19,704 nucleotides of DNA, taken from assembly GCA_016867175.1 (NCBI GenBank), contig VGKF01000005.1, forward strand, positions 1 through 19,704, in the 5' to 3' direction. Positions 1 to 7,743 of the stretch are shown here, piece after piece. The first letter of the stretch is position 1. Each line of letters begins with the position of its first letter. A program made the position numbers and the translations under genes. Under the pieces are notes generated by a model. The model was not told the origin of the DNA. It worked only from the letters and a program-made list of their open reading frames with translations, and made no database searches. This stretch comes from Candidatus Omnitrophota bacterium (GTDB lineage: Bacteria > Omnitrophota > Gorgyraeia > Gygaellales > Profunditerraquicolaceae).

Positions 1-1764
1 GTTGTCTCTTCGCGCGGAGGCCATCTGGCCTCAAGCCTGGGGGCAGTAGAGCTAGTGATTGCCCTGCATTGCTGCCTGAATGCACCCAAAGATAAAATTA
101 TCTGGGACGTAGGCCACCAGTCTTATGCCCATAAGATCCTTACCGGTAGGAATAAAGAGTTCTCAGGCCTTCGTCAATACCAGGGGTTAAGCGGCTTTCC
201 TAACAGAGAAGAGTCTATCTATGATACCTTTACTACGGGGCACAGCTCGACAGCAGTCTCTCTGGCCTTAGGCCTGGCCTGTGCCAGAGATTCTTTGCCA
301 AGAGAGGAACAATTCAAGGTAGTGGCAGTAATCGGAGACGGTTCTTTAAGCGGAGGTTTATGTTTTGAGGGGCTTAATAATACCGGGCATTTAAAAAAAG
401 ATATACTGGTTGTTCTAAATACAAATGAGCTTAGCATCAGCGTTAACGCCGGCGCCCTGAGCACCTATTTGAATAAAATCATCTCCCTTCCTATCTATAA
501 CCGCTTTAAGGATTCCCTGGAAGGGTTTATGAGCTCGCGTATGCCTAAAGGCAGCCGCCTGGTAAAACTTGCCAATAAATTTGAAGAGAGCCTGAAAGGT
601 TTTTTTATACCCGGGATGTTCTTCGAGGAGCTGGGTTTTCGCTATTTTGGCCCCTTTGACGGGCATAATCTAAATATCCTGATCCCTGCACTCAAGAATA
701 TCTTAAGCATTAAAGGCCCCAGGCTGTTACATGTGGTTACTAAGAAAGGTAAAGGTTATCCGCCTGCAGAGGTCAACCCGGTGCGTTTTCACGGGATAGG
801 GCCATTTGAAGTAAAGAGCGGCGCCCCTTTGGCGGCCCCTGCCTTTAAGACTTACACCGATGTATTTAGCGAAAAGCTCTTATCATTAGCTAAAGCTAAT
901 GATAAGATCGTCGCTATCACCGCTGCTATGCCTGAGGGGACCGGGCTAGATAAGTTTCGCGATTTATATCCGGAGAGGTTTTTTGATGTGGGGATTGCCG
1001 AGGCCCACGCAGTCTGTTTTGCTGCTGGCCTTGCCTGCGCCGGCCTTAAGCCGGTGGTTGCGCTTTATTCCACTTTTTTGCAGCGCGCCTACGATCAGAT
1101 AATGGAAGACGTAGCCCTGCAGAAACTGGCAGTAGTATTTGCCATTGACCGCGCCGGCATAGTAGGAGAGGATGGGATGACCCATCAGGGTATCTTTGAC
1201 AGTGTCTTCTTAGGAAGCATCCCGCACTTAATCATCATGGCAGCTAAAGACGGCCAAGAGCTAGAACAGATGTTAGAATTTGCTATGGGTCTTAGCCTGC
1301 CGGTAGCTATCCGTTATCCTAAATCCGTTATTCCACCGGCTAGCCCCAGGGATCCGGTCTGTCCTTTAGAGCTGGGTAAAGCCGAGATATTAAAAGAAGG
1401 GCCGGATTTTAGCCTGATTGCCTTAGGCAGCATGGTCTGGCCTGCTCAAGAGGCAATGGTAATTTTAGAAAAAGAGGGTTTACGAGGCACCCTGGTTAAT
1501 GCCCGTTTTGCCAAGCCTCTGGATAGCAGCTTATTTAAAGCATTAGCCTCTAAACATAAATTTATTTTTAGCGTTGAAGAAGGTATAATAGAAGGCGGTT
1601 TCGGCAGCGCAGTCAGCGAGGCAATAGCAGCCCCGGTTAACAGGCTTGGCTTGCCACTTGATTTTCTGGCGCACGGCAAAAGAGAGCTCTTGCTTGATAA
1701 GGCGGGACTAACCTCAGAGGGTATTGCCGGCAGGATCAGAGAGACAGTGAAAAAGAATGGCTAA
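1..1764 (+). CDS. dxs: 1-deoxy-D-xylulose-5-phosphate synthase (5'-truncated by window edge)
   Basis: DXS condenses pyruvate with glyceraldehyde 3-phosphate, using thiamine diphosphate, as the first step of the MEP isoprenoid pathway in the cytosol. The frame is open from base 1 and reads VVSSRGGHLASSLGAVEL, the conserved region around the catalytic-site His of DXS. About 40 N-terminal residues therefore lie outside the window, and the GTG at 55 is not the start. Visible family motifs in order are DVGHQ and HKILTG, TGHSST, the ThDP motif GDGSLSGG with its downstream LNNTG, NELSIS, GPFDGH, and in the pyrimidine-binding domain DVGIAEAHAV and DRAGIVGEDGMTHQG. The C-terminal transketolase domain is complete. 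The visible 587 residues match a family length of about 620–640. The stop overlaps korD by 8 bases, so the two are probably co-transcribed and translationally coupled. Confidence 0.96.
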   Translation, partial: VVSSRGGHLASSLGAVELVIALHCCLNAPKDKIIWDVGHQSYAHKILTGRNKEFSGLRQYQGLSGFPNREESIYDTFTTGHSSTAVSLALGLACARDSLPREEQFKVVAVIGDGSLSGGLCFEGLNNTGHLKKDILVVLNTNELSISVNAGALSTYLNKIISLPIYNRFKDSLEGFMSSRMPKGSRLVKLANKFEESLKGFFIPGMFFEELGFRYFGPFDGHNLNILIPALKNILSIKGPRLLHVVTKKGKGYPPAEVNPVRFHGIGPFEVKSGAPLAAPAFKTYTDVFSEKLLSLAKANDKIVAITAAMPEGTGLDKFRDLYPERFFDVGIAEAHAVCFAAGLACAGLKPVVALYSTFLQRAYDQIMEDVALQKLAVVFAIDRAGIVGEDGMTHQGIFDSVFLGSIPHLIIMAAKDGQELEQMLEFAMGLSLPVAIRYPKSVIPPASPRDPVCPLELGKAEILKEGPDFSLIALGSMVWPAQEAMVILEKEGLRGTLVNARFAKPLDSSLFKALASKHKFIFSVEEGIIEGGFGSAVSEAIAAPVNRLGLPLDFLAHGKRELLLDKAGLTSEGIAGRIRETVKKNG

Positions 1765-1960
1765 GATAGATATCAATAAAGAAAGATGCAAGGGTTGCCT
1801 TCTCTGTATCAGCGTTTGCCCTAAGGCTATGCTTAAAAAGAGCAAACAGCTCAATAAACGCGGCCTAAATTTCGTAGAGTTTCAGGATACAGGCTCCTGC
1901 GTAGGCTGTAGCCTTTGCGCGGTTATCTGCCCGGATTGCTGTATTGAGGTGTATAAATAG
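1757..1960 (+). CDS. korD: 2-oxoacid:ferredoxin oxidoreductase delta subunit (2x[4Fe-4S] ferredoxin)
   Basis: This is a 67-aa ferredoxin-like subunit that passes electrons from the thiamine-dependent core to soluble ferredoxin. It carries two classical CxxCxxCxxxCP motifs, with cysteines at residues 11, 14, 17, 21 and 48, 51, 54, 58, so it should hold two [4Fe-4S] clusters. Its ATG overlaps the end of dxs, and the korA start lies ten bases after its stop. The next three genes encode the other subunits, which supports the delta-subunit call over a free ferredoxin. The sequence alone does not fix the substrate; 2-oxoglutarate is the usual one for this four-gene arrangement. Confidence 0.9.
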   Translation: MAKIDINKERCKGCLLCISVCPKAMLKKSKQLNKRGLNFVEFQDTGSCVGCSLCAVICPDCCIEVYK

Positions 1961-1970
1961 AAATAAATTG

Positions 1971-3038
1971 ATGAAAGAACCAAGAAGAAAAATATTGATT
2001 ACCGGAAACGAGGCTATTGCCGAAGGTGCGCTAGATGCGGGTTGCCGTTTCTATGCGGGCTATCCTATAACCCCGCAGAATGAATTACCTGCCTATATGT
2101 CCAGGCGCATGCCGCAACTAGGCGGTATTTTTATCCAGGCAGAATCAGAATTAGCGGCAATCAATATGGTCTTTGGTGCCTCAGCAGCAGGCGCTCTGGC
2201 TATGACCTCTTCTTCAAGCCCTGGGATAAGCCTTAAACAAGAAGGCATATCCTATATTGCCGGCGCCCGGCTTCCGGCGGTGATTGTCAATATCATGCGC
2301 GGAGGCCCTGGCCTAGGCAATATCTGGCCTGCGCAATCAGACTATTTCCAGGCCACCAAGAGCGGCGGACACGGAGATTACCATTGCCTGGTGCTTGCTC
2401 CAAGCACAGTGCAAGAGGCGTATGAACTAGTCAAGCTTGCCTTTTATCTAGCGGAAAAGTACCGCAACCCCGCGATACTCTTGGCAGACGGAATGCTGGG
2501 ACAGATGATGGAGCCTCTTGTAAAAAATCCCAAATCCAAAATCCCAAACCCCAAAGATAGGCGAAAAGAATGGGCCTTGACAGGGTGTAAAGGCAGGGCC
2601 CCGAATATAGTAAAATCATTTTATATGAGAGAGGGAGATTTAGAGAAGCTTAACTTAGCCCTGCAGAAACACTATCAACTTATACAGGCTAAAGAAGAGC
2701 GCTATGAAGGCCTGTTTTTAAAAGACGCCCAGATTATTCTGGTCGCCTACGGTACTATGGCGCGCATATCCAAGGTAGCCTTGCATACCCTAAGGCAAGA
2801 AGGTATAAAGGTTGGGCTTATCAGGCCCATTGCCCTCTGGCCCTTCCCTAAAAAAGCCTTTGCTGCCAAATCTTCTTCGAAAGTGCGTTATCTGGTAGTC
2901 GAGATGTCTTACGGCCAGATGCTGGAGGATGTTTTGCTTACAGTCAGGGATAAAGAGCAGGTTGAGTTCTTGGGCCGCGCAGGCGGCGGGGTGCCGAGTG
3001 CGGAAGAGATCATTAAAAAGGTTAAGAAAATATTATGA
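1971..3038 (+). CDS. korA: 2-oxoacid:ferredoxin oxidoreductase alpha subunit
   Basis: The alpha subunit holds the pyrimidine-binding domain of the thiamine enzyme that oxidatively decarboxylates a 2-oxoacid to acyl-CoA and reduces ferredoxin. The N-terminus reads [13 protein letters not shown] followed by [11 protein letters not shown], a hallmark of KorA. The segment with [10 protein letters not shown] and [15 protein letters not shown] is also typical. The second domain ([10 protein letters not shown], then VVEMSYGQM) follows from about residue 245. I place the start at the ATG at 1971, giving 355 residues, because the family motif begins right after it; an in-frame TTG at 1944 would lie inside korD. 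Residues 184–196 are an unusual basic, proline-rich linker encoded by a CCCAAA-type repeat. The stop overlaps korB by 4 bases. The exact 2-oxoacid is uncertain. Confidence 0.92.
   Translation: MKEPRRKILITGNEAIAEGALDAGCRFYAGYPITPQNELPAYMSRRMPQLGGIFIQAESELAAINMVFGASAAGALAMTSSSSPGISLKQEGISYIAGARLPAVIVNIMRGGPGLGNIWPAQSDYFQATKSGGHGDYHCLVLAPSTVQEAYELVKLAFYLAEKYRNPAILLADGMLGQMMEPLVKNPKSKIPNPKDRRKEWALTGCKGRAPNIVKSFYMREGDLEKLNLALQKHYQLIQAKEERYEGLFLKDAQIILVAYGTMARISKVALHTLRQEGIKVGLIRPIALWPFPKKAFAAKSSSKVRYLVVEMSYGQMLEDVLLTVRDKEQVEFLGRAGGGVPSAEEIIKKVKKIL
2525..2555 (+). repeat. Short AAATCCCAAA-type repeat inside korA
   Basis: About 31 bases of reiterated AAATCC(C)/CAAA units lie in frame in korA and encode a linker rich in Asn, Pro, Lys and Ser (residues 185–195). 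The base composition is unlike the surrounding codons. The repeat falls between the two conserved domains, where extra length is tolerated. It looks like an in-frame expansion or insertion of an extragenic simple repeat. Confidence 0.6.
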
Positions 3039-3763
3039 ATAAGGTATATAGCCGGCCTAAGGCCTTAAAAGATGTATCTACGCACTACTGTCCGGGATGC
3101 GGGCATGGTATTGTGCATCGGCTTATTGCTGAGGTAGTGGATGAGCTAAGTATCAGGGAGCGGGTTATCGCGGTTGCGCCAGTAGGCTGCGCAGTTATTG
3201 CCTACGATTACTGGGCATTTGACTGCTCTGAGGCAGCGCACGGCAGGGCCCTGGCTGTAGCTACTGCCATAAAAAGAGTGAGGCCGGAAACAATCGTCTT
3301 TACCTACCAGGGCGACGGAGACCTGGCAGCTATCGGCACTAATGAGACTATCCATGCAGCTAACCGCGGAGAGAATCTGACAGTTATATTCATTAACAAC
3401 GCTGTCTACGGAATGACCGGTGGCCAGATGGCGCCTACTACCCTGATTGGTCAGAAGACCGCTACTACCCCTTTAGGCAGGGACGCGCAATTACAGGGTT
3501 ATCCTCTGAAGGTCTCTGAGCTCCTGGCTCAACTTCCGGGAGTAAAATATATCCAGCGCACCAGCCTGCAATCTGTGCAGGATATACTAAAGACAAAACA
3601 GGCGATAAAAGAGGCTTTTCAAAATCAGATGAATGGCCTAGGATTTTCTTTGGTTGAGATACTCTCTCCCTGCCCGACCTATTGGGGACTTTCTCCGCTT
3701 AAGGCCCTGGAGTGGATAAAGGATGTTTTGTCTAAAGAATTTCCTTTGGGAAGGATAAAATGA
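3035..3763 (+). CDS. korB: 2-oxoacid:ferredoxin oxidoreductase beta subunit
   Basis: The beta subunit binds the diphosphate of thiamine diphosphate and the core [4Fe-4S] cluster. The N-terminal CPGCGHG motif (cysteines at residues 19 and 22) and a later Cys at about 52 in PVGCAV are cluster ligands in this family. [14 protein letters not shown] followed by [11 protein letters not shown] is the ThDP/Mg2+ motif. After this comes the usual APTT...KTATTPLGR segment. The length of 242 residues is slightly short for the family (about 245–290). The start overlaps korA by 4 bases (ATGA) and the stop overlaps korC by 4 bases, so the three subunits are very likely made in equal amounts by coupled translation. 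Confidence 0.94.
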   Translation: MNKVYSRPKALKDVSTHYCPGCGHGIVHRLIAEVVDELSIRERVIAVAPVGCAVIAYDYWAFDCSEAAHGRALAVATAIKRVRPETIVFTYQGDGDLAAIGTNETIHAANRGENLTVIFINNAVYGMTGGQMAPTTLIGQKTATTPLGRDAQLQGYPLKVSELLAQLPGVKYIQRTSLQSVQDILKTKQAIKEAFQNQMNGLGFSLVEILSPCPTYWGLSPLKALEWIKDVLSKEFPLGRIK

Positions 3764-4290
3764 TAGAGCGCATTATTATTGCCGGCTCAGGCGGACAAGG
3801 GATCATGCTTTTAGGCAAGGTCCTGGCAGAGGCTGCGATGTTAGAGAATAGATTTGTTACCTGGCTACCCTCCTATGGCGCTGAGGTGCGCGGAGGGACC
3901 GCGCATTGCATGGTAGCCGTCTCAGATAAAGAGATAGGCTCTCCTTATATAGCTCAGGCAGACAGTCTGATTATTATGAATGCGCCCTCATTAGAAAAAT
4001 TTAAGTCCAGGGTCAAAAAAGTCAGCCTATGGGTTATTAATAGTTCTTTAGCTAAGCCGGATAATATTAAGGGGGGATCAATATTGCAGCATCCTTTTAC
4101 TGACCTGGCATTGGGGTTGGGGAATATCAAAGTAGCCAATATACTGGCCCTGGGATGTTTTCTTAAATATAAGCAGCTGGTGCGGCTTGATACTGTCTCT
4201 TCAGTTATCAAAAAATTTGCGCCTGCCGGCAAAGAGGAGCTGATACGAATTAACGAACAGGCCTTAAGAAAAGGAGCGGAATTAAGATGA
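3760..4290 (+). CDS. korC: 2-oxoacid:ferredoxin oxidoreductase gamma subunit
   Basis: The gamma subunit completes the KorDABC enzyme and helps bind coenzyme A. The N-terminus has the glycine-rich [13 protein letters not shown] motif, then [13 protein letters not shown], both signatures of the gamma family. The length of 176 residues is normal. The ATG overlaps the korB stop by 4 bases and its own TGA overlaps the gltX ATG by 4 bases. This places an aminoacyl-tRNA synthetase directly behind a central-carbon enzyme. The assignment to Kor rather than Por rests on the alpha/beta/gamma/delta split and motif style, not on a proven substrate. Confidence 0.93.
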   Translation: MIERIIIAGSGGQGIMLLGKVLAEAAMLENRFVTWLPSYGAEVRGGTAHCMVAVSDKEIGSPYIAQADSLIIMNAPSLEKFKSRVKKVSLWVINSSLAKPDNIKGGSILQHPFTDLALGLGNIKVANILALGCFLKYKQLVRLDTVSSVIKKFAPAGKEELIRINEQALRKGAELR

Positions 4291-5585
4291 TTCGCGTACG
4301 TTTTGCTCCCTCGCCTACCGGGAACCTGCATATCGGAGGTGCGCGCACTGCCTTGTTCAACTGGCTTTATGCGCGGGCAAAGGCTGGAAAGTTTATACTG
4401 CGCATAGAGGATACGGATCAGCTGCGCTCTAAAAAAGAGTTCCTGGATGAGATAACCTATAGTTTGGGCTGGCTTGGGCTTAACTGGGATGAGATCTGCT
4501 ACCAGAGTCAGCGCTTCTCGCTCTATAAAGAGCAGGCTGATAAGCTATTAAAAGCAGGCTCAGCCTATATAGAAAAATCGCCAGAAGGTGCTGAGGCAGT
4601 AATTTTTAAGGTTAGCCACCAGAAGATTAAGGTGCACGATTTAATCCGCGGAGAGATTGAGTTTGATGCCTCTAACCTAAAAGACCAGGTATTGATAAAA
4701 TCAGACGGAACGCCCACCTATAATTTTGCCTGCGTAGTAGATGACGCCACCATGGATATCAGCCATGTTATCAGGGGAGATGACCATATCTCTAACACCC
4801 CTAAACAGGTCTTGCTTTATGAGGCCTTGGGATTTAAAGTCCCTGAGTTCGCACACCTGCCGCTTATCTTGGGCGCTGAGGGCGGCAGGCTCTCTAAAAG
4901 GACAGGCGCCACTGCTATTAGCGATTACCGAAAGATGGGTTATCTTGCGCAGTCCCTGGTTAATTACCTCCTACTTTTAAGCTGGGCCCCGGGTGAAAAC
5001 CGCGAAATAATAGGACTCAGCGAGGCTATAAAGTTATTTGATATCCAGGATGTGAATAAGACTGCAGCTACCTTTGACCTGGATAAGCTCAACTGGTTCA
5101 ACAATCAATACCTGAAAAAAGAAGATCCGCAAAAATTGGCAGAGCAGCTTATGCCATTTTTGATAGAGCGGGGTTCTTTTGGAAAAGATAACCCGGATCA
5201 GGCGTATCTGCTTGAAATAGTGAAATTATTCCAGGCTAGGCTCAATACCCTCAATGATTTTGTAGACTGGGCGGACTTTTTCTTTTTAAAAGAGATAACC
5301 CCTGAACCCCAGGCGCAGGAAAAGTTCTTGAGCGCCGACCTTTCAAAAGAATTTAGCTTATTTGCCCAGCGCCTAGAAGGATTAAAGGATTTCGATATTT
5401 CTAGCATAGAAACGAGCTTTCGGGAGCTGATCAAGGAGCTTGGCATTGAGTCTAAAAAACTGATTCACCCTATCCGGGTAGCCCTTACCGGAAAAACCAT
5501 TGGACCCGGGCTTTTCGAAGTGATATATTATTTAGGTAAGCAGCGTACCAGGGAAAGGCTTTTAAAATGGGTAAAAAAGAGCTAA
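4287..5585 (+). CDS. gltX: Glutamyl-tRNA synthetase, short form lacking the zinc-binding insert
   Basis: A class I aminoacyl-tRNA synthetase that charges tRNA-Glu with glutamate, and possibly tRNA-Gln as well in bacteria using the amidotransferase route. FAPSPTGNLHIGGARTALFN gives the HIGH-type motif at residues 15–18, LRIEDTD follows, and RLSKRTGA gives the KMSKS-type motif at about 201–205. The LSKR motif comes about 35 residues earlier than in E. coli GluRS. The gap is local: residues 93–103 (AYIEKSPEGAE) replace the segment that in E. coli holds the CxC...CxH zinc site. At 432 residues it is shorter than the usual 460–490. It overlaps korC by 4 bases and the next lipoprotein gene by 19 bases. 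Its substrate tRNA-Glu(CUC) is also in this window. Confidence 0.95.
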   Translation: MIRVRFAPSPTGNLHIGGARTALFNWLYARAKAGKFILRIEDTDQLRSKKEFLDEITYSLGWLGLNWDEICYQSQRFSLYKEQADKLLKAGSAYIEKSPEGAEAVIFKVSHQKIKVHDLIRGEIEFDASNLKDQVLIKSDGTPTYNFACVVDDATMDISHVIRGDDHISNTPKQVLLYEALGFKVPEFAHLPLILGAEGGRLSKRTGATAISDYRKMGYLAQSLVNYLLLLSWAPGENREIIGLSEAIKLFDIQDVNKTAATFDLDKLNWFNNQYLKKEDPQKLAEQLMPFLIERGSFGKDNPDQAYLLEIVKLFQARLNTLNDFVDWADFFFLKEITPEPQAQEKFLSADLSKEFSLFAQRLEGLKDFDISSIETSFRELIKELGIESKKLIHPIRVALTGKTIGPGLFEVIYYLGKQRTRERLLKWVKKS

Positions 5586-5746
5586 AAAGGCATTCCCTTT
5601 TCTTTTCTGTGTCTTGTTGCCTACTTATCTTACTCAACGGCTGCCAGACAGTTAGAGGCGCTGTTGGAGGGGCAGCTGAAGGCGCAAAAAGAGACTGGCG
5701 CGATGCCAAAGAAGCTGACCAGCGCCTGCGCGAAGTCCTCTGGTAG
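5567..5746 (+). CDS. Small entericidin-like lipoprotein (59 aa)
   Basis: A short reading frame begins inside the 3' end of gltX and codes for 59 residues. It has a positively charged start (MGKKELKRH), a hydrophobic stretch and a lipobox-like LLNGC with the lipidated Cys at residue 26. The mature part is about 33 residues, with a Gly/Ala-rich segment (GAVGGAAEGAK) and a charged amphipathic tail ending in LREVLW. This resembles the tiny entericidin-like membrane lipoproteins common in Gram-negative bacteria, with the Gly/Ala pattern followed by a DWRDA-type helix. The 19-base overlap with gltX suggests co-translation. The function is unknown; a structural or stress-related outer-membrane role is a guess. 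Confidence 0.72.
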   Translation: MGKKELKRHSLFFSVSCCLLILLNGCQTVRGAVGGAAEGAKRDWRDAKEADQRLREVLW

Positions 5747-5759
5747 AGCGAATTTTTAG

Positions 5760-5788
5760 TTGACCAAAAGCCTTTTATAGTATATACT
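5760..5788 (+). promoter_or_regulatory. Sigma-70-type promoter for the PilZ gene
   Basis: TTGACC at 5760–5765 and TATACT at 5783–5788 are separated by 17 bases, close to the sigma-70 consensus. It lies just after the lipoprotein stop and about 40 bases before the PilZ gene start, so that gene can be expressed apart from the upstream operon. Confidence 0.6.
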
Positions 5789-5827
5789 CTTAAATACAGA
5801 AGTAAGCCGCGGAGAAAGAATAATGCT

Positions 5828-6163
5828 TTGGTGTACCGTAGGGAGTATCCACGCTTTATCCTCAATGACTCAGCCTCTTTAGTTACCCCGGAAGGCCAGG
5901 AGATAGCTTTAATAGTTAAAGATCTGTGCGTCAGGGGCGCAGGTGTTATAAGCAGCTCTGAGCTTCAGGTAGGGCATAAGGAAAATATTGTTATTAATGC
6001 CCCTTGTTTCTTTGAGCAGCCCTTAGCTAAGGAAGTCAAGGTAGCCTGGTGCCGCAAGATAGACCAGAACCTTTGGCAGGCGGGCCTGGATTTTGGCCTG
6101 GCTGATAAGATTAACTTTCCCAACGCCTATCCCAGCCTAACAGCAACCCTGGCGGTTAGTTAA
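5828..6163 (+). CDS. PilZ-domain protein, probable c-di-GMP binder
   Basis: A 111-aa single-domain protein. YRREYPRF gives the PilZ RxxxR motif at residues 5–9. KDLCVRGAG at 31–39 matches the D/N-x-S-x-x-G motif with the usual Ser replaced by Cys, so c-di-GMP binding is likely but not certain. The rest (EVKVAWCRKIDQNLWQAGLDF) is the typical C-terminal beta strands of PilZ. The start is not firm: TTG at 5828 and GTG at 5831 are both possible after GGAGA at 5811–5815, and the ATG at 5823 is in another frame. It has its own promoter and a terminator downstream. The only cyclase-like protein in this window is the REC–GGDDF regulator, and nothing shows a direct link. Confidence 0.72.
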   Translation: MVYRREYPRFILNDSASLVTPEGQEIALIVKDLCVRGAGVISSSELQVGHKENIVINAPCFFEQPLAKEVKVAWCRKIDQNLWQAGLDFGLADKINFPNAYPSLTATLAVS

Positions 6164-6205
6164 AATTTTTTCTAAAAGATACCTTATTGCTTTAAAATCA
6201 TTACT

Positions 6206-6232
6206 ACTCCGTAAAGTGCTACGGAGTTTTTT
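6206..6232 (+). terminator. Rho-independent terminator after the PilZ gene
   Basis: ACTCCGTA at 6206–6213 and TACGGAGT at 6220–6227 form an 8-bp stem with a 6-base loop, followed by a run of T to 6232. It ends the dxs-to-PilZ transcription block. Confidence 0.85.
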
Positions 6233-6241
6233 ATTAAATTA

Positions 6242-6250
6242 TGATATAAT
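6242..6250 (+). promoter_or_regulatory. Extended -10 promoter ahead of the SGNH-hydrolase gene
   Basis: TGATATAAT at 6242–6250 is a perfect extended -10 element (TGn plus TATAAT). No good -35 hexamer is visible, as expected for this class. It lies 27 bases before the ATG at 6277 and directly after the upstream terminator. Confidence 0.5.
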
Positions 6251-6276
6251 AAAACAAATCAAAATAAACTAAGACT

Positions 6277-7537
6277 ATGCTAGAACTCAAGCCCATACAT
6301 AATACAACCCCCCCCCAAAGGTAAAATAGCCCTGCTTATATTCAGCCTCCTTTTATTTATCATCCTGGTTGAAGCAGGCCTACGTTTAGGCGGGTTTATT
6401 ATCCTATACCTTCAAGAATATAAGAACCAGCTCTCTATAAGGCAAAAAGGCACCTACCGTATCTTGTGTTTAGGCGAATCTACTACTATAAGGCAATGGC
6501 CTCCATTTCTTGAGGATGCACTCAACCAGCGCCATACAGGCATACAATTTAGCGTAATAGATGATGGGATACCCGGCATTACCACATCAATTATCTTAGA
6601 GCGAATTGAATCTAACATCAATAAATATCACCCTAATATAGTAGTTACCATGATGGGGATTAATGACTGGGGAACGTATATGCCTTATGAGATAGTTACT
6701 GCCTCTAGAACTATGCGCTTATTTACCTCCTGTAGAATTTATAAACTGACCAGGCTGCTTTGGTTACGTATCCTTACTAAAGTTAGAGAAGAAGGGATTC
6801 TTCAGTCTGGAAAAGACTGGCGACATTTAATTAAAATCCAATTAAAAGAAGCTTGTGCCCAGACCGTTTCAGATGAAGATACTTTAAAGAAGGCCATAGA
6901 GCTGAACCCTAAAAACGATTCGGCCTACGAAGAATTAGGATGGTTGCATTTTGAGCAAGAAGGTAAGCTTGAGCAGGCCGAAGATTTATTTAAGAAGGCC
7001 ATAGAGCTGAACCCTAAAAACGAGCGGGTATACCGTGAATTAGGATGGCTTTATCTAAAACAAGGTAAATTATCAGAGGCCGAAGATTTATTGAAGAAGG
7101 CCATAAAAATAAATCCTAGGAACGATCTTGTCTATGGAGCAATATCTACGTTATACAAAGAAATGGGGCAATCAGAATTGGCAGAAGACTATGCTAAGAA
7201 GATAGCTACTCTGCGATTGAAGTATTATAATTATATTACAGTGAGCAACTACCGTAACCTAAAGGAAATTCTAGGTAAAAGGGGGATAAGGCTCGTGTGC
7301 GTAGAATATCCCATGCGTAGCATAGAGCCGCTAAAGAAGATATTTGAAGGCGATGAAGAAGGCGTTATCTTTGTAGATAATGAGAAGATCTTCAGAGATG
7401 CCGTTAAGAAAGAGGGTTACAGGGAATATTTTACTGATATGTTCGGCGGTGACTTTGGCCACTGTACGGATAAAGGCAACAGGCTCTTGGCTGAGAATAT
7501 CGCCAAGACAATCCTAAAAGAGGTGTTTGGGGAATAG
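6277..7537 (+). CDS. Membrane-anchored SGNH hydrolase with nested TPR repeats; frameshifted at a C9 tract
   Basis: From the ATG at 6277 the frame gives MLELKPIHNTTPP and then hits a stop at 6322, after nine C residues at 6308–6316. Losing one C would join it to the downstream frame: a membrane anchor from about residue 17 (KIALLIFSLLLFIILVEAG), then an SGNH domain, about 419 residues in all. Catalytic blocks are visible: CLGEST (Ser), GIND (Asn) and DFGH (Asp/His) near the C-terminus. Between the GIND and DFGH blocks sit about three TPRs built on KKAIELNPKN. Such proteins are typically extracytoplasmic esterases or acyl-modifying enzymes of cell-surface glycans; the substrate is unknown here. 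The downstream frame has no ATG, GTG or TTG before 6464, which already lies inside the catalytic block, so the tract must be crossed to make a full protein. Confidence 0.72.
6308..6316 (+). repeat. Homopolymer of nine C, putative slippage/phase-variation tract
   Basis: Nine consecutive C lie 31 bases into the SGNH-hydrolase gene. With nine C the gene is out of frame; with eight (or eleven) it is in frame with the membrane anchor and catalytic domain. It could be a true contingency tract or an assembly error. Confidence 0.75.
6887..7125 (+). repeat. Near-identical TPR-coding direct repeats
   Basis: The 32-base block that starts AAGAAGGCCATAGAGCTGAA occurs identically at 6887–6918 and 6992–7023 (105 bases apart, 35 codons). 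A diverged third copy starts at 7094 (102 bases, 34 codons). The period equals one TPR. Identity at the DNA level points to recent duplication of a TPR unit, and repeat number may vary. Confidence 0.8.
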
Positions 7538-7567
7538 GCACCTTTTGGATACCTGCCTATAATTAGC

Positions 7568-7596
7568 TTGACTCTGTTTTTATCCCAAGCTATACT
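7568..7596 (+). promoter_or_regulatory. tRNA-Gln promoter, upstream copy
   Basis: TTGACT at 7568–7573, a 17-base spacer and TATACT at 7591–7596 form a good sigma-70-type promoter. It points at a decayed tRNA-Gln 5' end and belongs to a segment of about 85 bases (about 7545–7628) duplicated at about 8053–8138. Confidence 0.65.
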
Positions 7597-7611
7597 TTTT
7601 ATTACAATTCT

Positions 7612-7640
7612 TGCCCTGTCATCTAATGGTAGAATACCAG
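7612..7640 (+). pseudogene. tRNA-Gln 5' remnant
   Basis: The bases from TGCCCTGTCATCTAATGGTA to ACCAG match the first 29 or so bases of the intact tRNA-Gln at 8337, with a few changes (GTC to ATC, and GGACA to GAATA), through the D arm into the anticodon stem. The match then stops. It looks like the left half of an interrupted tRNA gene behind the original promoter copy. Confidence 0.6.
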
Positions 7641-7743
7641 CCGTGCCCATTCCCGCATGTATCTATAAACCCGCTCGCTAAATTACCTACCATTTTGAAA
7701 TGGAGGCGGTATAATTAAAAAGCGTTGGAAAATAGGAGGTAGA

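Noticed and set aside
1944..1970. TTG at 1944 as the start of korA
   Set aside because: It lies inside korD, and the nine extra residues do not look like KorA. The ATG at 1971 directly precedes the conserved GNEAIAEG motif.
5744..5830. TAG read-through fusing the lipoprotein to the PilZ protein
   Set aside because: The two are in the same frame with no other stop between, but a good promoter and ribosome-binding site lie in the gap, and nothing suggests TAG is recoded.
6464..6466. TTG at 6464 as the start of the SGNH hydrolase
   Set aside because: It falls inside the CLGEST catalytic block and would remove the preceding strand and membrane anchor, which are clearly encoded upstream in the same frame.
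6887..7125. CRISPR-like direct repeats
   Set aside because: The period is one TPR and the repeats are in frame within a protein gene.
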